Positions 1 through 9,298 of a DNA stretch of 64,000 nt are shown here, piece by piece. This stretch comes from Novosphingobium colocasiae (GTDB lineage Bacteria > Pseudomonadota > Alphaproteobacteria > Sphingomonadales > Sphingomonadaceae), in contig NZ_BMZA01000001.1 of assembly GCF_014652555.1 (NCBI RefSeq), forward strand, positions 346,180-410,179. The letters are read 5' to 3'. A program made the translations under genes and the position numbers. Each line of letters begins with the position of its first letter. Position 1 is the first letter of the stretch. Below the pieces are notes generated by a model. That model was given only the letters and a program-made list of their open reading frames with translations. It did not search any database and was not told the DNA's origin.

Positions 1-2
1 TC

Positions 3-497
3 GGGCTGGTCGCGGTGCGGATGCTGCGCGCGCTCGGCTTCGCGCACGTGATCGTCGCCGATTTGTCGGCCGAAAAGCGCACGGCGGCGCTGGAGGCCGG
101 GGCTTCCGCCGCGATCGACAACAGCGCCGGGGACGCTCAGGAGCAGGTTGCCGCTGCAGGCGGCGGGCTGCTGCAGGCGGCGTTCGATTTCGTCAACGTC
201 GCCCCCACCGTGGCGCTGGCACTGGAAGCGCTGGGCAAGCAGGGCAAGCTGGTGCTGGTCGGCGTGGGCGGCGGCGAACTGCCGCTGTCGCTTGCCGGCC
301 TGATCTTCCGGCCGCGCACGATCATGGGCACCATCACCGGCAACCGCCGCCATCTCGCCGAAGTGATCGCGCTGGCCCAATCGGGCAGGTTCGTGCCCTT
401 CGCCGTCACCCGTATGCCGAAGGACAGCGCTAACGAGGCGCTGGCGCTGCTCGACGCGGGCAAGGTGGTCGGGCGGATCGTGCTTGAAGACTGCTGA
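3..497 (+). CDS. Medium-chain (zinc-type) alcohol dehydrogenase, C-terminal part
   Basis: The reading frame is already open at the left edge, so only the last ~165 residues are present. They cover the second half of an MDR-superfamily NAD(P)-dependent dehydrogenase. A Rossmann strand-helix runs from GLVAVRMLRALG to VIVADLSAEKR, where the acidic end of beta-2 (D) suggests NAD preference. It is followed by VGVGGGELPL and the terminal helix ending GRIVLEDC. The zinc-binding residues of the N-terminal catalytic domain lie outside the window, so the substrate cannot be read. The stop is 2 nt before the sigma-54 activator gene; activators of this kind commonly control a neighbouring alcohol or acetoin dehydrogenase, so a regulatory link is likely but inferred. 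Confidence 0.85.
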   Translation, partial: GLVAVRMLRALGFAHVIVADLSAEKRTAALEAGASAAIDNSAGDAQEQVAAAGGGLLQAAFDFVNVAPTVALALEALGKQGKLVLVGVGGGELPLSLAGLIFRPRTIMGTITGNRRHLAEVIALAQSGRFVPFAVTRMPKDSANEALALLDAGKVVGRIVLEDC

Positions 498-499
498 CC

Positions 500-2506
500 A
501 TGGCCTACACTCGCCCCCGGCCGGCGGCGCAGCATCGCGATAGCACGATGCGCGCCGATCCGCGCCTGGCCCCGCGCTTCGCGGGCGAGTGGAGAGCGAT
601 GATGCAACAGCCGCAAGGTCATGCCGCGCCGATCGCGCCTACGCGCGATTATCTCGCGCAGGTTGAGCGCAACTGGGAGCGGTTCATTGCCAATCAGCCG
701 GTGGAGGATGCGGCGATCCGCCCGGTCGTCCTGCAATCCTGGCGGCGTTCGCGCGCGCTGGGGGTCGATCCGTTTCGCGCCGGGGCGCTGCCGGTCGCCA
801 CGCCAGACCACATGCGCCACCTCAGGGTACGCAACGAGCTGTTCCTGGAGGCGTTGCTGGGCCGCATTCCGCAGCTCTGGCACGAACTGGACCGCCGCCG
901 CTGCGCCATTGCTGCCGCCGATGCCGACGGGGTGCTGCTGACGATCGACGGTAACCGCGATTACGTGGCGCACCTGTCACAGGATTTCAGCGCCCCCGGC
1001 TTCGGCTGGGATGAACGCAACAGCGGCACCAACGCGATCGGCACCGCGCTGGCGCTAGGGCGGGGGGTGCAGATCCACGCGCACGAGCACTTCTGCCAGG
1101 CTGACAAGCGGCTCACCTGCATGGCCCAGATCGTGCGCGATCCGCATGACCGGCGGGTGCTGGGCGTGATCGACCTGACGTCGGACGATGCCGGCTCGGT
1201 GGATGCGATGCGCGATCTGCTGTGCCGGATCATCGGCGAGGTAGGGGACGACATTTCCGCCAGCGTCACCGCCGAATTGGCGCGTGTGCGCGATGCCTAT
1301 GCTGCCGCCCAACGCGGCGGCGAAGGACTGGTAGCGTTCGATCGCTATGGCCGGGTTGTCGCTTTCCAGGGCATGCGGCACGGCGGGCCGGAACTAGCAG
1401 CCGGGCAATCGCTCACCGGGTTTGACGCCGAATGCGTGCGCGGCCGGTTTCTGCCGGAATTCGGTGGCGGCGAGGCCGATCAGTGGCTGCGCGGCGCGGA
1501 TATCGAATGGTTTCGGGATGGCAGCGGCGGTCTGATCCATTTCGCGCGTCCGCCGGCGATCCGCCCGGTCCGCGCGCCGGTGACGCTCGCCCCGTCGCTG
1601 GCGGTGGTGGCCGCGGCCAGCCCGTCGCTCACGCCGCTGTTGCAACGCGCCCAGCTTTACGCCCGCCGTAGCATGCCGATCCTGCTCTTGGGCGAAACCG
1701 GTAACGGCAAGGACGTGACCGCCCGCGCCATCCATGCTGCCACCGCCGGCAAGGACGCGCCGTTCATCGCGGTCAACTGCGCCGCATTGCCGCGCGATCT
1801 CGCCGCCAGCGAACTGTTCGGCCACGCGGAAGGCGCGTTCACCGGGGCCCGGCGCGGCGGCGCGCGTGGCAAGTTCGAGGAAGCAGATGGCGGCACCATC
1901 TTCCTCGATGAGATCGGCGACATGCCGCTGGAGCTGCAGCCCTACCTGCTGCGGGTCCTGGAGGACCGGATCGTCTGCCGGCTGGGCGAATCGCGCGAGC
2001 GGCCGGTGACTGTGCAAGTGATCGCCGCCACCAACCGCTCGCTCGCGGCTGATCGCGATGCCGGGCGGTTCCGCGCCGATCTGTGGTTCCGGCTGGCAGG
2101 CGGCACGATCGAACTGCCGTCGCTGCGCCACCGGCTTGCCGATCTGGCCCCGCTGATCGACGCGCTGCTGGACCAGATACTGCTGCCCGGAGAGGCGCGG
2201 CCCGCGCTGGAGCCTGGCCTGATCGCGGTGCTGGCCGCGCATGACTGGCCGGGCAACCTGCGCGAACTGCGCAATGTTCTGGAAGGGCTGGTGGCGATGT
2301 CGCCCGACGGGGTGCTGGCGTTAGCCGATTTGCCCGATGGCCTCGTTCCACGTGGCACGGCGGGCGGCGGGCAACTCGGCCGGATCGAGCGCGATGCCAT
2401 CATCGCCGCGCTGGAGCGCAGCAACGGCGATGTCCCGCAGGCCGCGCGTGAACTCGGCATCTCGCGTGCCACGATCTATCGCCGATTGCGAAAATACCGG
2501 CAGTAA
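500..2506 (+). CDS. AcoR-type sigma-54-dependent transcriptional activator
   Basis: A 668-residue bacterial enhancer-binding protein. The N-terminal half (about residues 45-240) contains a GAF-type sensor region with the DERNSGTNAIGTAL stretch typical of AcoR proteins. The AAA+ domain (about 370-590) has a Walker A GETGNGKD at 398-405, the sigma-54 contact loop GAFTGA at 445-450 and a Walker B FLDEIGD around residue 470. A Fis-type helix-turn-helix (ELGISRATIYRRL) closes the protein. The intact GAFTGA implies true sigma-54 activation. The start is ambiguous: ATG 500 is the longest, while ATG 599/602 is also possible because family similarity begins near RDYLAQVERNW. It probably regulates the flanking dehydrogenase and esterase genes in response to an alcohol or ketone; the ligand cannot be read. 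Confidence 0.9.
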   Translation: MAYTRPRPAAQHRDSTMRADPRLAPRFAGEWRAMMQQPQGHAAPIAPTRDYLAQVERNWERFIANQPVEDAAIRPVVLQSWRRSRALGVDPFRAGALPVATPDHMRHLRVRNELFLEALLGRIPQLWHELDRRRCAIAAADADGVLLTIDGNRDYVAHLSQDFSAPGFGWDERNSGTNAIGTALALGRGVQIHAHEHFCQADKRLTCMAQIVRDPHDRRVLGVIDLTSDDAGSVDAMRDLLCRIIGEVGDDISASVTAELARVRDAYAAAQRGGEGLVAFDRYGRVVAFQGMRHGGPELAAGQSLTGFDAECVRGRFLPEFGGGEADQWLRGADIEWFRDGSGGLIHFARPPAIRPVRAPVTLAPSLAVVAAASPSLTPLLQRAQLYARRSMPILLLGETGNGKDVTARAIHAATAGKDAPFIAVNCAALPRDLAASELFGHAEGAFTGARRGGARGKFEEADGGTIFLDEIGDMPLELQPYLLRVLEDRIVCRLGESRERPVTVQVIAATNRSLAADRDAGRFRADLWFRLAGGTIELPSLRHRLADLAPLIDALLDQILLPGEARPALEPGLIAVLAAHDWPGNLRELRNVLEGLVAMSPDGVLALADLPDGLVPRGTAGGGQLGRIERDAIIAALERSNGDVPQAARELGISRATIYRRLRKYRQ

Positions 2507-2532
2507 GCCGCAAGGCCCGCAGGAGCCCGTTG

Positions 2533-3429
2533 ATGAACGACCATTCCCCCGATCCGCTGCAAGAACTGTACGCCGGCTGGGTCGCGCGCACCACGGCCAG
2601 GCCCGACATGCCGCTGGAGGATGTGCGGGCGCTGTTCGAACACTGGGGCGATGTGACCGCCGAGCCACGCGGCATCGATTATGTCGAGGACGCGATCGGC
2701 GGGCTGCCCGCACTATGGGTGTTGCCCAAAGGGGCGGACGATACGCGGGTGCTGCTGTGCTTCCATGGCGGCGGCTATGTGCTGGGTTCGATGTATTCCC
2801 ACCGCAAGCTCTATGGTCACTTCGCCAGAGCGGCGGGGTGCCGTGCGCTGATCGTCGATTACCGGCGCGCGCCGGAAAACCTGCATCCGGGACCGGTGAA
2901 CGATTGCGCGGCGGCTTATCACGGTCTGCTCGAAACCGGCATCGCGCCGTCGCGGGTAGCGTTCGTGGGCGATTCTGCGGGCGGCGCATTGGCGATCACC
3001 ACGCTTCTGCGCGCCCGCGAACTGGGCTTGCCGTTGCCCGGCCGGGTGCTGGCCATGGCCCCCTATCTTGACCTGGAGGCGACCGGCGAGACCTATGACA
3101 CCAACGCTGCCGTCGATGCCTTGGGCGCGCGAGAGGCCACGGTGGCGTTCGTCGATGTGTTCTTGGGGCCTGGCGGCAATCGTCACGATCCGCTTGCCAG
3201 CCCGCTCTATGCTGATCTGTCAGGATTGCCGCCGATCCTGATCCAGACCGGTGGCGATGACGTGCTGCTGGACGATAGTCGCCGCTTTCACGCGCTGGCC
3301 CGGGCCGCCGGGGTGGATGCGACGCTGGAGGTCAGCCCCGGCCAGCAGCACGTCTTCCACTTCCTGGCCGGCGTGTCTCCGGTTGCCGACGCGGCCATTG
3401 CCCGCGCGGGGGAATGGCTGAAGCGGTAA
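2533..3429 (+). CDS. Alpha/beta hydrolase, HSL-type esterase
   Basis: A 298-residue cytoplasmic carboxylesterase of the hormone-sensitive-lipase (type IV) family. It shows the oxyanion-hole motif HGGG at 78-81, the nucleophile elbow GDSAGG with Ser148, a probable acid in the GGDDVLLDD stretch and catalytic His273 in QQHVFHF. Acyl-ester hydrolysis is expected; the natural substrate is unknown. ATG 2533 is chosen over an in-frame TTG at 2530 because AGGAG at 2521-2525 is well spaced. It lies 26 nt after the sigma-54 activator on the same strand and may share its transcript. Confidence 0.88.
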   Translation: MNDHSPDPLQELYAGWVARTTARPDMPLEDVRALFEHWGDVTAEPRGIDYVEDAIGGLPALWVLPKGADDTRVLLCFHGGGYVLGSMYSHRKLYGHFARAAGCRALIVDYRRAPENLHPGPVNDCAAAYHGLLETGIAPSRVAFVGDSAGGALAITTLLRARELGLPLPGRVLAMAPYLDLEATGETYDTNAAVDALGAREATVAFVDVFLGPGGNRHDPLASPLYADLSGLPPILIQTGGDDVLLDDSRRFHALARAAGVDATLEVSPGQQHVFHFLAGVSPVADAAIARAGEWLKR

Positions 3430-3451
3430 AAGGGCTGGGGGACCCGCCGCG

Positions 3452-3712
3452 CTATGCCGTCGTCAGGGAGGCGACCGGATCGGTCTGCAGCAGCGGCACG
3501 GCACGCGCGGCGGCTGCGGGCTGGCGGTGGTAGATGCTCCACAAGCCGTTGTCATAGAGGCAGGCGGAAAACGCATAGCGCCCTTCGCACTCCACATCGG
3601 CTTCGCTGCAGTTCATCCGCTCGATGATGTTGAGGACCATCGATGCATCAAGCGTCGCGATGCTCGTCGACGGAAGATCGGGATTTCGTGGGTAAATATG
3701 AAACTGAGGCAT
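3452..3712 (-). CDS. Small conserved-looking hypothetical protein
   Basis: An 86-residue protein starting MPQFHIYPRNPDLPS. I do not recognise a named family. It has no signal peptide or membrane segment. Three cysteines are present and the visible core VECEGRYAFSACLYDNGLWSIYHR looks like a compact alpha/beta fold. The start at 3712 is supported by GGAG seven bases upstream; an in-frame upstream start (3742) lacks such a site. It converges on the esterase gene and faces an AT-rich gap that can hold its promoter. Confidence 0.6.
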   Translation of the reverse strand: MPQFHIYPRNPDLPSTSIATLDASMVLNIIERMNCSEADVECEGRYAFSACLYDNGLWSIYHRQPAAAARAVPLLQTDPVASLTTA

Positions 3713-4023
3713 GTCATGGCTCCGGAGGTTCAGCGGGAGCACGCAACGATCGGTTGTCTCTCAGCCGCCAGCATGCGGGAGAACGCTGGCAGTGATGACG
3801 GCTTACACCTATTATTCACAATAGGCGAATCATTTCTGATTTCGATAAAGATTATTTTGAATATAAGGCGTCATAGTTAAAGTGTTCAAAAGTGATCTTT
3901 CAACTTACGGTCACTCGTCTTCGGCGATGAGGGCAGCCGTGCGATGGATCTGCGGGTGGCCACGACTGCGGGGAACCACGGCCCCATCCTGACGGTTGCA
4001 CCGGACGGACAGGAGGTACGGCT
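3713..4023. other. AT-rich intergenic gap between a small hypothetical gene and ku
   Basis: 311 bases without a credible gene, bounded by divergent genes. From about 3805 to 3900 the composition drops sharply in GC (for example CTTACACCTATTATTCAC and AAGATTATTTTGAATATAAGG), against a GC-rich background. This is the natural place for divergent promoters for the small gene and for ku-ligD. I could not assign a specific -35/-10 pair or operator with confidence. Confidence 0.5.
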
Positions 4024-4914
4024 ATGGCGGCGCGCGCATACTGGCAGGGGCAGCTCAAGCTAGCCCTCGTCTCGATCCCGATCGAAGTCTATCCGGCAAC
4101 CCGTTCGGGCGCGGCGCTGGCGTTCCACCAGATTCACGAACCCAGCGGCAAGCGCGTGCGCTACGAGAAGGTCGCGCCCGGGGTCGGGCCGGTCGATCGG
4201 GACGAGATCGTCAAAGGCTACGAAGTGTCCAAGGGCAATTACGTGCTGCTGGATGATGCCGAGATCGAGGCGGTCAAGATCGAGAGCCGCAAGACGCTGG
4301 ACCTCGTCCAGTTCGTCGATGCGCGCGAGATCGACGTGCTCTATTACGAAAAGCCCTATTTCGTGGTGCCGGCCGATGACCTGGCCGAAGAGGCCTATGT
4401 CGTCCTGCGCGAGGCGCTGCGGCAGACCGGCAAAGTCGGCGTGGGCCAACTGGCCGTGCGCGGGCGCGAGCAACTGGTTTCGATCAAGCCGTGCGGACGC
4501 GGGCTGGTGATGGAAGTGCTGCGCTACGCCGACGAGGTGCACAAGGCGCAAGGCTATTTCCGCGATATCGCCGATAGCGAGCCGGACGCCGACCTGCTCG
4601 AACTGGCCACCACCCTCATCGACAATAAGACCGCGCCGTTCAGGGCGGCCGAGTTCCACAACCGCTACGTCGATGCGCTGCATCGCCTGATCGACAAGAA
4701 GGCCCGTTCGAAAACCGGCAAGCGCATTCTCGAAGACGTGGCCGAGCCGGCGGCCGGCAGCGGCAAGGGCAACGTGATCGATCTGATGGCGGCGCTCAAG
4801 AAATCGGTGGGCGAGGGGGGCGGTGCGTCCGCAAGCAAAAGCTCGGGCAGGTCCAAGGCCGCGAAGTCTTCGGCACCCGCCAAGCCGGCGGCCCGATCGC
4901 GCAAGCGGGCGTAA
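4024..4914 (+). CDS. ku: Ku protein, non-homologous end joining
   Basis: A 296-residue bacterial Ku homologue that would form a homodimeric ring on broken DNA ends and recruit LigD. The diagnostic N-terminus (MAARAYWQGQLKLALVSIPIE), the KGYEVSKGNYVLL region and the FVDAREIDVLYYEKPYF strand are all present. The last ~40 residues are rich in Lys, Ser and Ala, as in bacterial Ku tails that aid DNA binding and end threading. A good ribosome site (CAGGAGG) precedes ATG 4024. The stop is 6 nt before ligD, so the two are almost certainly co-transcribed. Confidence 0.96.
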   Translation: MAARAYWQGQLKLALVSIPIEVYPATRSGAALAFHQIHEPSGKRVRYEKVAPGVGPVDRDEIVKGYEVSKGNYVLLDDAEIEAVKIESRKTLDLVQFVDAREIDVLYYEKPYFVVPADDLAEEAYVVLREALRQTGKVGVGQLAVRGREQLVSIKPCGRGLVMEVLRYADEVHKAQGYFRDIADSEPDADLLELATTLIDNKTAPFRAAEFHNRYVDALHRLIDKKARSKTGKRILEDVAEPAAGSGKGNVIDLMAALKKSVGEGGGASASKSSGRSKAAKSSAPAKPAARSRKRA

Positions 4915-4920
4915 GCGGCG

Positions 4921-7443
4921 ATGAGCGCCCGCCGTCCCGATCCGCTGGCCGAATACAACCGCAAGCGCGATTTCGCCAGGACCAGCGAGCCGGCGGGACA
5001 GCGCGCGAAGCAGGCGCAGGGCAATCGTTTCATCGTCCAGAAACATGCCGCCACGCGGCTGCACTGGGATTTCCGGCTGGAGATGGACGGCGTGCTGAAA
5101 TCCTGGGCGGTCACCAAGGGGCCGAGCAGCGATCCCGATGACAAACGGCTGGCGGTGCGGACCGAGGATCACCCGCTGGCTTATGCAGAGTTCGAAGGCC
5201 GCATTCCCAAGGGTGAGTACGGCGGCGGCACGGTCATGCTGTGGGACCAGGGCACCTGGGCACCGATCCCGGGCAAGAGCGCCGATGATCTCGAGCACGG
5301 CCACCTGCATTTCACGCTCCATGGCGAGCGGATGAAGGGCGAATGGCTGCTGGTGCGGATGAAGGGCCGGCCGGGTGAGAAGCGGGAGAACTGGCTGCTG
5401 CGCAAGATCGATGACGATGACGCCGGGCAGGGCGATCTGCTGATCGAGCAAAACCTGACCAGCATGCTGACCGGCCGCTCGATGGCCGAAATCGAGGCGG
5501 ACAAGGCGGGTACCCAGGCGCTGGCGGGCAAGCGCGGCAAGGCGTTCGACGAGGCGATGGCGAAGGCGGCGCGGCACAACGCGCATGCTGCTGCCCCCCG
5601 CCGCAAACCGGCGCGCAAGGGCGCGCCACCGCCGAAATTCCGCGCCCTGCAATTGGCCACGCTCGTCGATGCGGTGCCGTCGGGCAACCAGTGGATTCAC
5701 GAAATCAAGTTCGACGGCTATCGCGCGCTGATCGCAGCGAGCGGGGACAAGGTGCGCGTCTATACCCGCAGCGGGCAGGACTGGACCGACAAGTTCGGTC
5801 CGCTGGCGGCGGCGGTCGCCGCGCTCGATCTGCCGCCCTGCCTGATCGACGGCGAGATCATTGCGCGCGGGAGCGAGGGCAACCCCGATTTTTCCAGCCT
5901 GCAGGCGGTTCTGAAGCGCGGTCATGGATCGCAAGGGTCGGACGATGCCCTGGAATTCCACGCCTTTGACCTTCTCGAAATCGATGGCGAGGATTGCACC
6001 GCGCAGGGCCAGATCGCCCGCAAGGAGCGGCTGGAGGCGCTTCTGCGCGATGCCGCGCCGCCGATTTTCGTTGCCGATCATGTGATCGGGGCGGGCGAGC
6101 GGCTCTACGCGGCGATGTGCGCGGCGGGGCAGGAGGGGATCATCGCCAAGCGCGTCGATGCCGCCTATTCCGGCCGCCGCAGCACTAACTGGGTCAAGGT
6201 GAAGTGTACGCGGCGGCAGGAATTCGTCATCGTCGGCTGGACCCGGTCGCGTGCGAAAGGGCGGCCCTTTTCATCGCTGCTATTGGGCCAGTACGAGGGC
6301 AAGACGCTGGTCTATCGCGGCAAGGTCGGCACCGGTTTTGACGGTGATACGCTGGCCGATCTGGCCGCGCGCCTCAACAAGCTGGAGCGCAAGACGCCGC
6401 CTGTCACCGTCGATCGCGCCGATGCGCGCGGCGTGACCTGGGTGAGCCCCCGGCTCGTCGCCGAGATCGCCTTTGCCGAACTGACGGCCGAAGGACGGGT
6501 GCGACACGGCAGCTTTCTGGGCTTGCGCGGCGACAAGAAAGCCAGCGCCGTCAGCGAGGAGAAAGCCGCGCCGGTGCCCGATGCCGCCGTGAACGTCGCG
6601 ATCAGCAACCGTGATCGCGTCATCTTTCCAGAGAGCGGCGGGACCAAGGGCGATCTGGCCGATTATTACGCGCAGATCGCCCCGCTGATGCTGCCCTTCG
6701 CGGCCGCTCGCCCGGTCAGCCTGGTGCGCTGCCCGCAGGGGCGCGCCAAGCAATGCTTCTTCCAGAAGCACGATAGCGGCTCGTTCGGCAAGCATGTGCG
6801 GCACGTTGCCATCGCCGAGAAGGACGGGGGAGCCGAGGATTACCTCTATCTCACCGATGCCGCCGGGTTGCTCGATTGCGTGCAGATGGGCACGATCGAG
6901 TTCCACGGCTGGGGTTCGCGCGCGGACGATGTGGAACTGCCGGACCGGATGATTTTCGATCTCGACCCCGACGAAGGTCTCGATTTCGCGCAAGTGCGCA
7001 AGGCGGCCGGCGACATCCGCCAGCGCCTGGCCGATATCGGGCTGGTCAGCTTCGCCATGCTCTCGGGCGGCAAGGGCGTCCACATTGTCGTCCCGCTCAG
7101 GCGCGGCCACGATTGGAATACGCACAAGGATTTCGCCCGCCGCTTCGCCGAGGCGATGAGCCTGGCCGAGCCCGATCGCTTCGTGGCGACGATGAGCAAG
7201 GCCAAGCGCAAGGGGCGCATCTTCATCGACTGGCTGCGCAACCAGCGCGGAGCGACGGCGGTGCTGCCCTATTCGGCGCGGGCGCGGGCCGGGGCCCCGG
7301 TGGCGGTGCCGATCGGCTGGGACGAGCTCGACACGATGGCTGGTGCCCACCCCTATTCGATCGCGGATGGCAAGGAACTGATCCGCCGCGCCGAGGCGTT
7401 GCGCGGTTGGGGCTTTGCCGAACAGGAATTGCCGGCGATTTGA
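4921..7443 (+). CDS. ligD: Multifunctional DNA ligase LigD (PE-LIG-POL)
   Basis: An 840-residue end-joining ligase with all three domains, in the order phosphoesterase-ligase-polymerase. The N-terminal 3'-phosphoesterase domain (about 35-160) shows HAATRLHWDFRLEMDG and KGPS. The ATP-dependent ligase domain (about 235-540) has motif I EIKFDGYR with nucleophile Lys263 and motif III-like FHAFDLLEIDG. The C-terminal archaeo-eukaryotic-primase-type polymerase domain begins near residue 558 (NVAISNRDRVIFP) and carries the metal-binding FDLDPDEG and SGGKGVH stretches. It sits 6 nt downstream of ku. Its stop is only 13 nt from the stop of the convergent acyl-CoA synthetase gene. Confidence 0.97.
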   Translation: MSARRPDPLAEYNRKRDFARTSEPAGQRAKQAQGNRFIVQKHAATRLHWDFRLEMDGVLKSWAVTKGPSSDPDDKRLAVRTEDHPLAYAEFEGRIPKGEYGGGTVMLWDQGTWAPIPGKSADDLEHGHLHFTLHGERMKGEWLLVRMKGRPGEKRENWLLRKIDDDDAGQGDLLIEQNLTSMLTGRSMAEIEADKAGTQALAGKRGKAFDEAMAKAARHNAHAAAPRRKPARKGAPPPKFRALQLATLVDAVPSGNQWIHEIKFDGYRALIAASGDKVRVYTRSGQDWTDKFGPLAAAVAALDLPPCLIDGEIIARGSEGNPDFSSLQAVLKRGHGSQGSDDALEFHAFDLLEIDGEDCTAQGQIARKERLEALLRDAAPPIFVADHVIGAGERLYAAMCAAGQEGIIAKRVDAAYSGRRSTNWVKVKCTRRQEFVIVGWTRSRAKGRPFSSLLLGQYEGKTLVYRGKVGTGFDGDTLADLAARLNKLERKTPPVTVDRADARGVTWVSPRLVAEIAFAELTAEGRVRHGSFLGLRGDKKASAVSEEKAAPVPDAAVNVAISNRDRVIFPESGGTKGDLADYYAQIAPLMLPFAAARPVSLVRCPQGRAKQCFFQKHDSGSFGKHVRHVAIAEKDGGAEDYLYLTDAAGLLDCVQMGTIEFHGWGSRADDVELPDRMIFDLDPDEGLDFAQVRKAAGDIRQRLADIGLVSFAMLSGGKGVHIVVPLRRGHDWNTHKDFARRFAEAMSLAEPDRFVATMSKAKRKGRIFIDWLRNQRGATAVLPYSARARAGAPVAVPIGWDELDTMAGAHPYSIADGKELIRRAEALRGWGFAEQELPAI

Positions 7444-7456
7444 GCCGCGCCAGTCG

Positions 7457-9298
7457 TCAGCCCTTGTAGAGCCCGTCGAGCCGTTCGCCGTAGCGGGCGC
7501 GGATCTTGTGGCGGCGAATCTTGAGGCTGGGCGTCATTTCCTCGTTCTCGATAGAGAACGGTTCGGCCGCGAAGGCGAACTGGCGCACCTTTTCGATAAC
7601 CGACAGGTCGGCGTTCACCCGGTCCACCGCTTCGCGCACCGCCGAGCGGAAGGCGGGCAGGTCCTGCAACCGGGCCAGATCGAACGGCTCGCCATTGTCG
7701 CGGCTCCATTGCAGCGCCCATTCGGCATCGGGCACGATCAGCCCGACGACATAAGGGCGCTGGTCGCCGGCCACCATCGCTTGGGCGATTTCGGGTTGCA
7801 GCGTCAGCATCGCCTCGATCCGCTGGGGCGAGACATTGTCACCCTTGTCGTTGACGATCATGTCCTTCTTGCGATCGGTGATCATGATCCGGCCACGCTG
7901 ATCGAAATGGCCGATGTCACCGGTGTGCAGCCAGATGCCGGGGCCCAGCAGCGGATCGTGGCGCAGCACGTCGGCGCTGGCGGCGGCGTTCTGCCAGTAT
8001 CCGTGCATGACCAGTTCGCCTTGCACGCAAATCTCGCCGTCGGCGGCGATGCGCACCGTTGCCGCGCGCAGCGGCGGGCCCACCGTGTCCATCTTGACCC
8101 CGGCGGCGAGGCGGTTGCAGCTTACCACCGGGCCCGCCTCGGTCTGGCCATAGCCTTGCAACAGCACCAGCCCCAGCGCATCGAAGAACACCCCGATCTC
8201 GGGGTTGAGCGGCGCGCCGCCCGATACCAGCGCCTTGATCCGGCCGCCGAACCGCGCCTGCACCTTGGGCCGCAGCGTCCGGTCCAGCACCAGATCGAGC
8301 AGTGGATCGGTCAGCCGCCGCCGGCCGTTTTCCTTGCGCACGGCAGCGGCGAGCGCCCAGTCGAGCAGTCGTCGCGCGGTCTCACCCTGTTTCTCGATCT
8401 GCTTGAGGATGCGCGCGCGCAGCACTTCGAACAGGCGGGGGACCACGACCATGATCGTCGGGCGCACTTCCTCGATGTTGCCGGCCAGCTTGTCGAGCCC
8501 TTCGGCGTACCAGATCTGCGCCCCCAGCCCGATCGGCAGGAACTGTCCGCCGGTATGTTCATAGGCGTGGCTGAGCGGCAGGAACGACAGGAAGCGATCC
8601 TCGGCCGCGTCCCAGGTGAAATCCTCGGCGATGATGCGGGCCGCGCCGTCGATGTTGGCGAGGATCATGCCGTGGTGCTGGCGCACCCCGCGCGGCAGGC
8701 CGCCGGTGCCGCTGGTGTAGATGATGCAGGCCAGATCCTCGCGGCCGATCCCCGCGACGCGCGTATCCACTTCGGCGCGGGCGGCGGCGCTATCGCCCTC
8801 CAGCAACGAGGCCCAGTCGGCCAGATGGGCAATGGCGGAATAGTGGGCGGGCAAAGGCTCCATGCCGATCAGGTGGCGGCACAGGTCGGTCTGGTCGATC
8901 GCGGTGGCGAGGTTCTTCGCCAGCTTGGGCGTGGAGACGATCGCCGCCCGCGCGCCCGAATTCTCCAGGATATGGATGTGATCGCGCACGGTGTTGGTTG
9001 TGTATGCGGGAACGCTGATACAGCCCGCCGCCATGATCGCCAGATCGGCGAGGCACCATTCGGGGCGGTTTTCGGAAACGATCACCACCCGGTCGCCCGG
9101 CTCAAGCCCGATGCGCCGCAGGCCTTGCGCGATCAGGCAGACCTGTCGGGCGGCATCGCTCCAGCTTGTCGGCTGCCAGACGCCATCGCGTTTGACGTGG
9201 AGCATCGGCGCACCGCCCAGTTCGTCCGCCCGCGACAGGAACAGCGCGACGAGGTTTGCAGCCTTGTCGAAATCGGCCAGTTCCATTCGCCCAAACAT
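7457..9298 (-). CDS. Long-chain acyl-CoA synthetase (AMP-forming)
   Basis: A 613-residue adenylate-forming enzyme of the FadD15-like class, expected to activate long-chain fatty acids to acyl-CoA at the membrane surface. The P-loop is IIYTSGTGGLPRGV, a slight variant of the usual YTSGTTGxPKG. Other family signatures are SENRPEW, the GYGQTEAGP adenylation motif, HTGDIGHFDQRGRI and the hinge DRKKDMIVNDKGDNVSP. The start may be Met1 or Met5 (MELADFD, at 9286); neither has a strong ribosome site. It is convergent with ligD and separated from the Rrf2 gene by a 500-base gap. Confidence 0.92.
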   Translation of the reverse strand: MFGRMELADFDKAANLVALFLSRADELGGAPMLHVKRDGVWQPTSWSDAARQVCLIAQGLRRIGLEPGDRVVIVSENRPEWCLADLAIMAAGCISVPAYTTNTVRDHIHILENSGARAAIVSTPKLAKNLATAIDQTDLCRHLIGMEPLPAHYSAIAHLADWASLLEGDSAAARAEVDTRVAGIGREDLACIIYTSGTGGLPRGVRQHHGMILANIDGAARIIAEDFTWDAAEDRFLSFLPLSHAYEHTGGQFLPIGLGAQIWYAEGLDKLAGNIEEVRPTIMVVVPRLFEVLRARILKQIEKQGETARRLLDWALAAAVRKENGRRRLTDPLLDLVLDRTLRPKVQARFGGRIKALVSGGAPLNPEIGVFFDALGLVLLQGYGQTEAGPVVSCNRLAAGVKMDTVGPPLRAATVRIAADGEICVQGELVMHGYWQNAAASADVLRHDPLLGPGIWLHTGDIGHFDQRGRIMITDRKKDMIVNDKGDNVSPQRIEAMLTLQPEIAQAMVAGDQRPYVVGLIVPDAEWALQWSRDNGEPFDLARLQDLPAFRSAVREAVDRVNADLSVIEKVRQFAFAAEPFSIENEEMTPSLKIRRHKIRARYGERLDGLYKG